From Chlorobiota bacterium (lineage in GTDB: Bacteria; Bacteroidota; Bacteroidia; Bacteroidales; VadinHA17), in NCBI GenBank assembly GCA_013152085.1, contig JAADHC010000019.1, positions 1 through 64,000 of the forward strand: a stretch of DNA of 64,000 bases, read 5' to 3'. Both the position numbers and the translations under genes were made by a program. Positions 33,676 to 42,823 of the stretch are shown here, one piece after another. A model generated the notes under the pieces. That model ran no database searches. It was not told the DNA's origin and saw only the letters and a list, made by a program, of their open reading frames with translations. Numbering within the stretch: position 1 is the stretch's first letter; each line of letters begins with the position of its first letter.

Positions 33676-34260
33676 ATGTTTTTGGAAAGAACAACAGAAG
33701 CACAGGGGAGAACAGGTTATATTGAGGTGATAACCGGTTCAATGTTTTCCGGAAAAACCGAAGAGCTGATACGGCGGCTGAAACGGGCAAAACTGGCAAA
33801 TCAGAAAGTTGAAATCTTTAAACCCGGCATTGACAACCGTTATTCTGAAAACGATGTGGTATCTCATGATTCCAATGCCATTCATTCCACACCTGTAGAT
33901 ACATCGGCGAATATTCTTTTGCTTGCCTATGATGTAGATGTTGTAGGTATTGATGAAGCACAGTTTTTTGATGAAGGGCTTGTCGGTGTCTGTAATCAAC
34001 TTGCCGATCAGGGAATCCGGGTTATCGTCGCAGGCCTGGATATGGATTATGAACGTAATCCTTTTGGCCCGATGCCCGGTTTACTGGCTTCGGCAGAGTA
34101 TGTTACAAAAGTTCATGCCATCTGTATGCAATGCGGGAATCTTGCCCAGTATTCTCATAGAAAAATTACTAAAAAGGGTCAGGTGATTGTTGGCGAAAAA
34201 GATATCTACGAACCTTTATGCAGGGCATGTTATCTGAAAAAAATCAACCGCCGGGAATAA
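33676..34260 (+). CDS. tdk: Thymidine kinase, type II
   Basis: 194 residues. Walker A is [15 protein letters not shown], the [13 protein letters not shown] segment holds the catalytic acid, and a zinc-binding site is formed by cysteines in CMQCG and, later, LCRACY. It phosphorylates thymidine in the salvage pathway. It heads a plus-strand unit with murF-alr 12 bases on. Confidence 0.96.
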   Translation: MFLERTTEAQGRTGYIEVITGSMFSGKTEELIRRLKRAKLANQKVEIFKPGIDNRYSENDVVSHDSNAIHSTPVDTSANILLLAYDVDVVGIDEAQFFDEGLVGVCNQLADQGIRVIVAGLDMDYERNPFGPMPGLLASAEYVTKVHAICMQCGNLAQYSHRKITKKGQVIVGEKDIYEPLCRACYLKKINRRE

Positions 34261-34272
34261 TGGGTAGCTTTT

Positions 34273-36741
34273 ATGAAAAAGGGATATAAACTTTCAGAAA
34301 TAGCTGAAATTACCGGCGGGTCGGTTATTGGAAATGGGGCATTATCATTCACGGAACTGCTCACGGACAGCCGCAGGGTGGTTTATGCTGATAATGCTTT
34401 GTTTATTGCCCTTAAAGGTCCTAACCATGATGGCCACCGTTATCTAAAGTCGTTGTATCATCAGAAAGTCAGAGCATACCTGGTGGAGAGACTTCCGGAA
34501 AATACGGAAGATTTTCCCTGTGCCGGTTTCGTGATCGTAAAAAATACCCTGAAAGCATTACAGCAGATTGCCGGATGCCATCGCAATGATTTTAAAAATC
34601 CGTTAATTGCCATTACGGGTAGTAATGGTAAGACTATGGTAAAAGAATGGCTTGCTAACCTGCTGGCACAATGGAAAACCGTCGTGCGAAGTCCGGGAAG
34701 TTATAACTCACAGGTGGGGGTGCCTTTATCTTTGTGGATGCTGGATAACGGATATGATTTTGCTGTAATCGAAGCCGGGATCTCACATCCCGGAGAAATG
34801 GTTCCGCTGGAAAACATTATTCGTCCTGATATCGGTATATTTACCAATATCGGCGATGCCCATCAGGAAAACTTTACCAGCCTTCAGCAAAAACTCGATG
34901 AAAAACTCAGGTTGTTTATTCATACAAAAACCCTGATTTTCCGTGCAGACGATAATCATATTTATCCTGTAGTTAAAGCTTATTGTAAGCATCACAATAT
35001 CCGGCTTTTTACATGGGGACGCCGGGAGGAGAATGATGTGCAGATCCTCGAAGCAAAACCGGGAAGCGGAAAAACGAGTATTATGTTTCGTTTTAAGAAA
35101 AAGGTATTTATGCCCACAATACCTTTTTCGGATAATGCATCCTTTGAAAACAGTATGCATGTTTTGACTATGTTGCTTTTTCTCGGACTGGATCCTGAAG
35201 ATGTTGTTCCCCGGTTGTCAGGTTTGCAGCCTGTGGCTATGCGTATGGAAATGAGAGAAGGCGTGAATGATTGCCTGTTGATCAATGATTATTACAATTC
35301 GGATTTTTATTCGCTGACCACGGCCATGGGATTTTTAGATCAACAAACCGGTAAAAAAAGACATACACTCATCTTATCTGATATCCTGCAAAGCGGTAAA
35401 CAGGAATCTGAACTTTACAGTGATGTGGCCGCAATGGTCAGGGAACAAGGTATTGTAAAATTTATCGGTGTTGGGGAAACCCTTTCCCGGTACCGGAATC
35501 TTTTTCGGAACGAAGCAACTTTTTACCCTTCTACCGAAACCTATCTGCAGGCATTCCGTGAAGACGACTTTGAAAATGAGGTTATCCTGATAAAAGGAGC
35601 CAGAGATTTTCATTTTGAGGATATCTCCGCACGCCTTGAACTGCAGGTACACAAAACGGTGCTCGAAGTAAACCTGGATGCGTTGGCACATAACCTGAAT
35701 GTATACAGAAAACTGCTTAGTCCGGAAATAAAAATTATGGTCATGGTTAAAGCGTTGTCATATGGCAGCGGAGCGTGGGAGATTGCTCAGGCACTTGAAT
35801 ACCAGCAGGTCGATTTTCTGGCAGTGGCTTATCCGGATGAAGGAGTAGCTTTAAGAAATGCCGGAATCCGTATACCTGTAGTTGTGATGAATGCTGATAT
35901 ATCGGGAATCAGACAGCTGGTAAAGCATAACCTTGAACCGGTTATATACAGTAAAAACCAATTTGAGCAGTTTAAAGATTTTTTCACTGCTGAGGGGATT
36001 TATCATTATCCGGTGCATTTAAAGATTGATACAGGGATGCACCGTCTTGGATTCCTTCCTGAAGAGTGTGACTGGCTTGGCAATGTTATGGTTGAGGAGA
36101 AGACGATGTATGTCCGTTCGATATTCTCTCATCTTGCAGCAAGTGATCATTCCGCACATGATGCTTTCACACGTGAGCAAATTGAAAAATTTAGGGGAAT
36201 AGCCTGCCTTATATTGAAAAAGTTGCCTTATAAACCGTTACTGCATATACTGAATACTGCCGGAATAGAAAGATTCCCTGAAGCCAGGATGGATATGGTA
36301 AGATTGGGCCTGGGTTTGTATGGAATCAGTCATAAACTCGGCAACAAGCTCCGGCCGGTAAGTACTTTCAAAAGTGTGGTGTCGCAAATTAAACAAATAA
36401 AAGCCGGCGATACTGTTGGTTATGACCGGTTAGAAAAGGCACACAATAGAATGACCATTGCTGTGATTCCCGTAGGGTATGCCGATGGGCTACCGGTTCA
36501 GCTTGGCAATAGAAAAGGATCGGTCATCATTAACGGGCACAAAGTTCCGCTGGTTGGCCGGATATGTATGGACATGTGCATGGCAGATGTTACCGGCATT
36601 AATGCCGGAGAAGGTGATGTCGTTGAAATTTTTGGTTCGAAATTGCCTGTTACGGAAATCTGTGAGCTGGCCGGAACCATCCCGTATGATATTCTGACCG
36701 GGATTTCAGCCAGGGTAAAACGTAATTATATCCGGGAATAA
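34273..36741 (+). CDS. Fused MurF ligase / alanine racemase
   Basis: 822 residues. The first ~440 form a Mur ligase: LTDSRRVVYADNALFIAL, ATP loop ITGSNGKTMVKEW, FAVIEAGISHPGEM and later a C-terminal domain. Residues from about 455 form an alanine racemase: EVNLDALAHNLNVYRKL, PLP-lysine motif VMVKALSYGSGAWE, AVIPVGYADGLP and RICMDMCMADVT. It couples D-Ala production to adding D-Ala-D-Ala to UDP-MurNAc-tripeptide. This fusion is well known in Bacteroidota. It is followed with no gap by a glycosyltransferase gene (TAAATG). Confidence 0.96.
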   Translation: MKKGYKLSEIAEITGGSVIGNGALSFTELLTDSRRVVYADNALFIALKGPNHDGHRYLKSLYHQKVRAYLVERLPENTEDFPCAGFVIVKNTLKALQQIAGCHRNDFKNPLIAITGSNGKTMVKEWLANLLAQWKTVVRSPGSYNSQVGVPLSLWMLDNGYDFAVIEAGISHPGEMVPLENIIRPDIGIFTNIGDAHQENFTSLQQKLDEKLRLFIHTKTLIFRADDNHIYPVVKAYCKHHNIRLFTWGRREENDVQILEAKPGSGKTSIMFRFKKKVFMPTIPFSDNASFENSMHVLTMLLFLGLDPEDVVPRLSGLQPVAMRMEMREGVNDCLLINDYYNSDFYSLTTAMGFLDQQTGKKRHTLILSDILQSGKQESELYSDVAAMVREQGIVKFIGVGETLSRYRNLFRNEATFYPSTETYLQAFREDDFENEVILIKGARDFHFEDISARLELQVHKTVLEVNLDALAHNLNVYRKLLSPEIKIMVMVKALSYGSGAWEIAQALEYQQVDFLAVAYPDEGVALRNAGIRIPVVVMNADISGIRQLVKHNLEPVIYSKNQFEQFKDFFTAEGIYHYPVHLKIDTGMHRLGFLPEECDWLGNVMVEEKTMYVRSIFSHLAASDHSAHDAFTREQIEKFRGIACLILKKLPYKPLLHILNTAGIERFPEARMDMVRLGLGLYGISHKLGNKLRPVSTFKSVVSQIKQIKAGDTVGYDRLEKAHNRMTIAVIPVGYADGLPVQLGNRKGSVIINGHKVPLVGRICMDMCMADVTGINAGEGDVVEIFGSKLPVTEICELAGTIPYDILTGISARVKRNYIRE

Positions 36742-38604
36742 ATGAAGAAAACCGACATAAAGCTTTCAGTAACAATTATCACCTATAATGAGGAAGATAA
36801 TATTGCCCGGTGTCTGGAATCGGTCGTGGAGGTAGCAGATGAGATTGTTGTGGTGGATTCGGTTTCGAAAGACAAGACCCGCGCGATTGCAGAGAAATAT
36901 CCGGTACGGTTCATCGAACATCCTTTTGAAGGATATATAGAGCAGAAAAATTTTGCCCTCTCCGTGGCATCTTTTTCACATATTTTAGCCCTGGATGCAG
37001 ATGAGGCGCTTTCCGAAGAGCTGAAAGCAGAGATTATCAAAATAAAATCTGAATGGTCCTGTGACGGATATTACATGAACCGGTTGTCCAGTTATTGTGG
37101 CAAATGGATCAGGCATGGAGCATGGCACCCTGATTACAAACTGCGGCTTTTTGACCGGGGGAAAGGAAAGTGGGACGGTTTAAATCCGCACGATCATTTT
37201 GTTCTTGAACCGGGTACGAAAACCTGCAGGCTGAAAGGGAAAATCCTGCACTACACATACCACACTATCGGACAGCAGGTTGAAAAGATGAATCACTTTT
37301 CGGAGATACAGGCCGGAGAGTACTACAGATATGGAGTCATACCTGGCTTCCTGAAGATCTTTTTTCATTCCGGCTGGCGATTCTTCAGGGATTATTTCAT
37401 CAAGGGTGGATTCCTTGATGGTTTTTACGGATTGATTATCGCCATAAATTCTGCTCATGAGGCTTTCCTGAAATATATCAAGCTGCGGGATCTCTATAAA
37501 AAAGTACGAAACTCGGAATTTCCACGGATACTGATGATGAATACAAATCGCTTTTGGGGTGGCGGAGAAAAGTGGAATCTGGAGATGGCCTGTTTCTTAT
37601 TAAAGAATAAACATGATGTTTTTTTTGTCACTTCTTCATCAGGTGCACTTTCCAAAAAAATATCAGAACATAAAGTTCCCGTTTTTAAACTGAATACCGG
37701 GTTTGCTTACTATTTGAATATTTTCTATTGGTGCCGGATTATCAGGCTAATGAAGTTTTTTAAACCGGATACGGTGGTTGTTAGCCTTTCCAATGATCTG
37801 AAATTAATAAGTATTCCGGCCGGATTGTCCGGGATCAAAAGAATTATTTATCGCAGGGGCATTTCGGTTCCCGTGACTAATTCTTTTTCTAACAGAATAT
37901 TATACCGAAAAATTGTTACCGGTATTGTTGCTAATTCGAATGAAACAAAAAGAAATATTTTACTCGGCAATCCGGATTTGGTGCCAGGAGATAAAATCAA
38001 AGTAATACACAATGGAATAAATACAGAATTGCTCCTGCAAAAATCAGGTGTTCCTTTGTATGAAAGAAGTGTCCCTGGTGAAATCGTTCTTGGGAATGCT
38101 GGCAGGTTATCCCTTGAAAAAGGCCAGGCTCAGTTGATTGATCTGGCCTTGAAATTAAAGGGAAAGCAAATACCTTTTCAAATCCTGATTGCCGGAGAAG
38201 GAGAGCTGTTCCCATTTCTGGAATATCAAATAAAAGAAAAAAATCTTGACAATGAGGTCAAATTACTTGGATTTATCGAAAAGATGGAAGATTTTTATGC
38301 TTCGATTGATGTATTTATCCTTACATCGAAACATGAAGGATTCGGTTATGTACTGTTGGAAGCCGGTTTGTCGAAAATACCGGTTATTTCTTTTGATATT
38401 GGCAGCTCGGCGGAGATTATCATAAACGGTGAATCAGGATACCTTGTCCCTCCGGGAGATACAGCATCTTTGGCAGAAAAAATTATAGCATTCTATGAAC
38501 ATCCTCATTTAATCCATGAAATGGGAGAAAAGGCTTTCCAAAGGGTAAAAGAACATTTTAATCAGAAAAAAAGTTTTGCAGAGTACCTGAAAATACTGGA
38601 GTAA
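36742..38604 (+). CDS. Two-domain glycosyltransferase: GT2 (WaaE-like) fused to GT4
   Basis: 620 residues. The N-terminal half (1-255) is GT2 of the WaaE/KdtX sort: LSVTIITYNEEDNIARCLESV, EIVVVDSVSKDKT, ILALDADEALSEEL and WIRHGAWHPDYKLRLF. From about 268 a GT-B domain starts (ILMMNTNRFWGGGEKW) and ends with the GT4 retaining motif (SKHEGFGYVLLEAGLSKIPVISFD). Two sugars may be added in sequence to lipid A core or another glycan; the acceptor is unknown. The start directly follows the murF-alr stop, implying coupled translation. No frameshift separates the halves. Confidence 0.88.
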   Translation: MKKTDIKLSVTIITYNEEDNIARCLESVVEVADEIVVVDSVSKDKTRAIAEKYPVRFIEHPFEGYIEQKNFALSVASFSHILALDADEALSEELKAEIIKIKSEWSCDGYYMNRLSSYCGKWIRHGAWHPDYKLRLFDRGKGKWDGLNPHDHFVLEPGTKTCRLKGKILHYTYHTIGQQVEKMNHFSEIQAGEYYRYGVIPGFLKIFFHSGWRFFRDYFIKGGFLDGFYGLIIAINSAHEAFLKYIKLRDLYKKVRNSEFPRILMMNTNRFWGGGEKWNLEMACFLLKNKHDVFFVTSSSGALSKKISEHKVPVFKLNTGFAYYLNIFYWCRIIRLMKFFKPDTVVVSLSNDLKLISIPAGLSGIKRIIYRRGISVPVTNSFSNRILYRKIVTGIVANSNETKRNILLGNPDLVPGDKIKVIHNGINTELLLQKSGVPLYERSVPGEIVLGNAGRLSLEKGQAQLIDLALKLKGKQIPFQILIAGEGELFPFLEYQIKEKNLDNEVKLLGFIEKMEDFYASIDVFILTSKHEGFGYVLLEAGLSKIPVISFDIGSSAEIIINGESGYLVPPGDTASLAEKIIAFYEHPHLIHEMGEKAFQRVKEHFNQKKSFAEYLKILE

Positions 38605-38610
38605 ATGTGG

Positions 38611-39441
38611 TCAGGATACCGATTCTTTATTAATACCGTAAGGTGTTTTTGTTGTTTTTTCCCGGATAACCTCCTCCAGCAATTTAAGATTTTCAGAATC
38701 TCTTTTCAGAACCTCATGGCAGAGGTGATATTGGATGGCCAGATGTTTTACGGAAGTAATGTGATATCCCGCATTTCGTAAACGGTATTCCAGATCCGTA
38801 TCTTCTCCAACAGCAGGTGATTCATATCTCTCGTCAAAACCGTTGACGGCAAAAAGTGTCTTCTTATGCAGGGAGAAATTGCTGCCCAGGATTCCTTTGT
38901 CTTTCCGGTTAATTCGTCTTCTGATAGCGGGGTTTTTAAAGTAAATGCCATTTTCAATATGGCTGCTGCCTCCGGCAATTCGATCTGCAACAAGCAGGAA
39001 CAAACCAAATCTTTTCAGTACTTTTCTACGGATACGTTGGGACGTTAAAAATTTACTTAATCCCGCACCGAGGTAAACCCTGCGACCGGTAAGAACAGTA
39101 TCCGGTTTTGAAGCATCCAGGTGCTCGGCCACAAAAGCATGATGCGGGATACAGTCACCATCAGTAAATATCAGATAATTACTTTTACTGGCCAGTATGG
39201 CCTGGTTGAGAATCCGGTTTTTTCGCCATCCCTTATTTTCATGATGAATGTGCCGGATAGATATTTTACTTTTATGGATCATGGCCCTGATTTCCCCGAC
39301 AGTTTTTTCCCCTGAACCGTCATCGGCAATAAGAATTTCAAAATCCTTAAAATTTTGTAAAGTAAAGCCGGTAAGGACTTTTTCAAGAAAATCCGGTTTC
39401 TCAAAAAAGGAAACAATAACGGATGCTGCAAATGTCTGCAT
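38611..39441 (-). CDS. Family 2 glycosyltransferase
   Basis: 276 residues. VIVSFFEKPDFLEKVL, ILIADDGSGEKT, LIFTDGDCIPHHAFV (DxD) and GFDERYESPAVGEDTDLEYRLRNAGY, a galactosyltransferase-type C-terminal motif, are visible. There is no membrane helix. It probably adds a hexose to a surface glycan. It is downstream of the Crp/Fnr gene on the same strand by 30 bases and convergent with the GT2-GT4 fusion, so three glycosyltransferase domains cluster here. Confidence 0.88.
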   Translation of the reverse strand: MQTFAASVIVSFFEKPDFLEKVLTGFTLQNFKDFEILIADDGSGEKTVGEIRAMIHKSKISIRHIHHENKGWRKNRILNQAILASKSNYLIFTDGDCIPHHAFVAEHLDASKPDTVLTGRRVYLGAGLSKFLTSQRIRRKVLKRFGLFLLVADRIAGGSSHIENGIYFKNPAIRRRINRKDKGILGSNFSLHKKTLFAVNGFDERYESPAVGEDTDLEYRLRNAGYHITSVKHLAIQYHLCHEVLKRDSENLKLLEEVIREKTTKTPYGINKESVS

Positions 39442-39471
39442 TATGATGGTCTCTGCTCAGGGAACAGTTTC

Positions 39472-40179
39472 TTAACCAAGATCACTGATACGTTCAAGTT
39501 TACGCAGGTCAGAGATTGAAATTTTCCGGCCATCAAGGGAAAGTATTCCCTCCTGGGCAAAAGAAGATAATGTCCGGATGGCATTGGATGTGGTCATGTT
39601 TGACAGGTTCGCAATATCTTCACGCGAAAGGTAGGCACGGATGGTTTTTCCATCTTCTTCAAACCCGTATGTATCTATCAATAACAACAGGGACTCTGCA
39701 AGACGCCCGCGGATGTGTTTTTGGGTCAGGCTAACCGTCCGGGTATTGGAAATTCCCAGCTCATTAGCCATTTTTTTCATCATGTTTAACGTGAGTTCAA
39801 CATTCTTCCTGAGTATGCTGAAAAGAGTGTCCTTGTCAATGATGCAAACTACAGAATCTTCAAGAGCAACTGCAGAACCGGTATAATTGGAATCGGCAAA
39901 TAACGCACGGTATCCGATAAAACCAAGAGGACTGGCCATCCGTACAATTTGTTCCCTTCCGCCGATCCCTTCAATGAAGATCTTAACTTTTCCACTGGCA
40001 AGACATATCAATCCGGATGGCTTATCTCCCTCCTTAAAAATAATTTCGCCTTTTTTATAAATTGTACATACATGATTTGCAAAAAGTGTCTCTTTTTCTT
40101 CGGGAGGGAGGGGAAAGAATATGGAACGGTCATCCTCAATAAAATAATTACATGCTGCTTCTTTATGTTTGAGATTCAT
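39472..40179 (-). CDS. Crp/Fnr-family transcription regulator
   Basis: 235 residues: a cyclic-nucleotide-binding-type beta barrel (HVCTIYKKGEIIFKEGDKPSGLICLASGKVKIF, about residues 34-66) and a C-terminal winged helix with YLSREDIANLSNMTTSNAIRTLSSFAQEGIL. No cluster of four cysteines typical of oxygen-sensing Fnr is present, so the signal is unknown. A GT2 gene follows by 30 bases. A TATCTTTG element lies 28 bases upstream of ATG. Confidence 0.92.
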   Translation of the reverse strand: MNLKHKEAACNYFIEDDRSIFFPLPPEEKETLFANHVCTIYKKGEIIFKEGDKPSGLICLASGKVKIFIEGIGGREQIVRMASPLGFIGYRALFADSNYTGSAVALEDSVVCIIDKDTLFSILRKNVELTLNMMKKMANELGISNTRTVSLTQKHIRGRLAESLLLLIDTYGFEEDGKTIRAYLSREDIANLSNMTTSNAIRTLSSFAQEGILSLDGRKISISDLRKLERISDLG

Positions 40180-40207
40180 TCGTATTGAGATTTTTTTTTG
40201 AGGATTT

Positions 40208-40215
40208 CAAAGATA
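40208..40215 (-). promoter_or_regulatory. Bacteroidota -7 element (TATCTTTG) for the Crp/Fnr gene
   Basis: Perfect TAnnTTTG on the minus strand. Just upstream of it (40222-40236) a short AATGTT/AACATT hairpin follows the nadE stop and could end nadE transcription. Confidence 0.5.
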
Positions 40216-40239
40216 AGAAAAATGTTTTACAACATTCTT

Positions 40240-41913
40240 TTATTTTTTAAACGGTTCATCATATTTTGCAACCAACGGCATCCGGCGCCCTGCACCAAAA
40301 GCTTTTGACGAAATTCTCAGGATCGGAGGAGCCTGGTAGCGCTTGTATTCGGTCTGATTGACCCATCGAATGGTTTTCAGGACAGTATTTTTATCATATC
40401 CCTTCTGTATGATCTTTTCAACAGGTGTTAGCAGTTCAATATAATGATATAGAATCTGGTCAAGCATGGAGTAATCGGGCAAAGTATCGGAATCTTTCTG
40501 TCCCGGACTTAACTCGGCAGATGGAGGTTTGTTCAGGATATTTTCCGGAATAATGATCTTTTCCCTGTTGATATACCGGGCCAGTTTGTATACATCCGAT
40601 TTATAAACATCACCCAGTACAGAGATCCCTCCTGCCATATCACCATACAAGGTTCCATAACCAACGGCAGCTTCACTTTTGTTCGATGTATTTAGCAGGA
40701 TATATCCGAATTTGTTGGCGAAGGCCATGAGTAAAACAGCTCGTATCCGTGCCTGGATATTTTCTTCAGTGACATCAAAAGGTTTCTTTTTGAAATAAGG
40801 ATCCAGCGCTTTCGTAAATGTGTCATACATTTTGTTTATGGGGATAATGTCGTATGATACTTTCAGGGTTTCAGACAGTTCCACTGCATCCGTAACCGAA
40901 GTTTCCGAGGAAAAAGCAGAAGGCATCAGAATGGCATGTACATTTTTATTACCCAGGGCTTTAACGGCAATAGCCAGACTGACGGCACTATCGATTCCTC
41001 CGGACAGGCCGAGAACAGCCTTGCGGAAGTTCATCTTGCCGAAAAAATCATGCAATCCCAGAATGAGGGCGTCATAAACCATGGGCACATAATCTTTACC
41101 AGGCTTGCTTTCTTCCTTTCCCGGAGTCCCGGTTAAGTCTTTCAGGTTAAAATGATAGATGTCTTCATCAAAATATTTTAACTGGTGCCGGATGTTTCCC
41201 CGGGCATCAACGATCATGGAACCACCTTCGAAGATCAGTTCGGTTTGGGCCCCGATCTGGTTTACATTAAGTACGGGAAGATGGTATTTACGGGCTTTCC
41301 TGATAAAGACCTTCTTCTTTGCCTCAATCCGGTTGTAAGCAAATGGTGAAGCGGCAATATTTATAACAAAACCGGGATTATCACGTGCCAGTTCCTCCAT
41401 AGGAGAAATGGTATACAACCGGCTTTTCCCGAATTCCTGCTCCAGGGGCTGGTCATCCCAAAGGTCTTCGCAAATGGTTAATGCAATCTTTTCCCCTTTA
41501 AAAGGAACCACGTGAAATGATTTATTTGGTTCAAAATGCCTGTATTCATCAAAAATATCGTATGTGGGCAATAGCGTTTTATGCACAACGGCGGCAATTT
41601 CTCCATTATACAATAAACAGGCAGCGTTAAAAAGATTTTTCCCTTCCGGTAAAGGATTAAGTGTTGGCGTTCCTGCTATGATCCCTATTTCGTGACTCAC
41701 AGGTAATAATTCCCTGATGGCTGATTGACACTGATCTATAAATTCCTTGCGTTCTAACAGATCGAGGGGTGGATATCCCGATACAGACATCTCGGAAAAG
41801 ATCACCAGATCAGAATCTTCTTTCCGGGCGGCATCAACGGCGTTTTTCATCTTCTCCAGGTTACTCCGGAAGTTTCCGATATGAAAATTTAGCTGAGCAA
41901 TGGTTATACGCAT
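40240..41913 (-). CDS. nadE: Glutamine-dependent NAD+ synthetase
   Basis: 557 residues: an N-terminal nitrilase-type glutaminase domain with catalytic Glu (FSEMSVSGYPP), Lys (VHKTLLPTYDIFDEYRHF) and Cys (LTICEDLWDD), then an NAD synthetase domain with the PP-loop LGLSGGIDSAVSL and LLNTSNKSEAAVGYGTLYGD. It converts deamido-NAD to NAD using glutamine. It is 16 bases after a barrel-protein gene and probably co-transcribed with it. Confidence 0.97.
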   Translation of the reverse strand: MRITIAQLNFHIGNFRSNLEKMKNAVDAARKEDSDLVIFSEMSVSGYPPLDLLERKEFIDQCQSAIRELLPVSHEIGIIAGTPTLNPLPEGKNLFNAACLLYNGEIAAVVHKTLLPTYDIFDEYRHFEPNKSFHVVPFKGEKIALTICEDLWDDQPLEQEFGKSRLYTISPMEELARDNPGFVINIAASPFAYNRIEAKKKVFIRKARKYHLPVLNVNQIGAQTELIFEGGSMIVDARGNIRHQLKYFDEDIYHFNLKDLTGTPGKEESKPGKDYVPMVYDALILGLHDFFGKMNFRKAVLGLSGGIDSAVSLAIAVKALGNKNVHAILMPSAFSSETSVTDAVELSETLKVSYDIIPINKMYDTFTKALDPYFKKKPFDVTEENIQARIRAVLLMAFANKFGYILLNTSNKSEAAVGYGTLYGDMAGGISVLGDVYKSDVYKLARYINREKIIIPENILNKPPSAELSPGQKDSDTLPDYSMLDQILYHYIELLTPVEKIIQKGYDKNTVLKTIRWVNQTEYKRYQAPPILRISSKAFGAGRRMPLVAKYDEPFKK

Positions 41914-41929
41914 AAAAGGCAGTTTATGA

Positions 41930-42622
41930 TCAGAAAATGATGCTCGTACTTACTCCGAGACTATGAAAAATCAGCCGGTCATGTGGTTTCTCTGCCGCAT
42001 CGGCCGTAATATCCAGCAATCCGTGGGTATAGGATAATCCGAATTGCAGTGCCGTACTTTCACCCAATGAATAAGACAACCCCGCAGTTCCATAGTAGGT
42101 GATATTTATCACCCTGGTTTCATTATTCAGGAATCCTTTTTCTATAGTATGTGCAGAAGTGGACACGGTTGAGGCAACGCGGTATAACACGTTAATACCC
42201 ATATCCGTATAAAACCGGAAATATCCGATTTCAACAGTCTCGAAATGTAATCCCAGCGGCAGGCTGACATATTGGAGTTGTGTTGTCATGATCTCTCTTC
42301 CGGGCAGGGTTACCATATCTTCCTTAAGTTGTATAGTGACTGTGTCAGAATAGGATAATTTCCCTCCGGCCTGAATGATATGTATACCACTGGAAAAAGC
42401 ATAATGAGGAGCAAAAAACAGGTACATCCCCAAACCTGCCTGATAGCCAAAAGTACTCCCGTCAGTTGATATCCCTTCGGTAATGTTGGTTTGAAACCAG
42501 GTAATACGCGGAGAAAGATCCAGTTTGAACTGTACGGATTGTCCGTAATTAACGGAACTGATTAAAATGAAAAAAGTAAAAATAATCCATGGAAAGTTTA
42601 CTGGTCTTGGTAGTTTCATCAT
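41930..42622 (-). CDS. Outer membrane beta-barrel protein (PorT-like)
   Basis: 230 residues with a signal peptide ending near NYGQS, alternating amphipathic strands, FGYQAGLGMYLFF and a hydrophobic C-terminal strand (HSLGVSTSIIF) ending in phenylalanine as outer-membrane barrels do. It resembles PorT/outer-membrane-barrel-2 proteins of Bacteroidota. No specific role can be assigned. First gene before nadE. Confidence 0.75.
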   Translation of the reverse strand: MMKLPRPVNFPWIIFTFFILISSVNYGQSVQFKLDLSPRITWFQTNITEGISTDGSTFGYQAGLGMYLFFAPHYAFSSGIHIIQAGGKLSYSDTVTIQLKEDMVTLPGREIMTTQLQYVSLPLGLHFETVEIGYFRFYTDMGINVLYRVASTVSTSAHTIEKGFLNNETRVINITYYGTAGLSYSLGESTALQFGLSYTHGLLDITADAAEKPHDRLIFHSLGVSTSIIF

Positions 42623-42649
42623 TTCCCGGAGTATATATGATTATGGAAG

Positions 42650-42657
42650 CAAATCTA
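42650..42657 (-). promoter_or_regulatory. Bacteroidota -7 element (TAGATTTG) for the barrel-nadE unit
   Basis: Perfect TAnnTTTG on the minus strand, 27 bases before the ATG. Confidence 0.5.
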
Positions 42658-42823
42658 TACATTTTACCGGATTTTTATATGATCAAAAGTCATTTCCAAC
42701 CGAATATCCCCTTCGATGATAATCATTGCTGAGGCGAATGATCCCCTGGCAACGGAATATGTTATGAAAATCATATTACTTTTACCCTGTTTTTTTGAAA
42801 GGACTTAAATTTATTTACGGTAT

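Noticed and set aside
36742-38604. GT2-GT4 as an assembly artefact
   Set aside because: The frame is continuous, both halves carry intact motifs and the linker region is ordinary.
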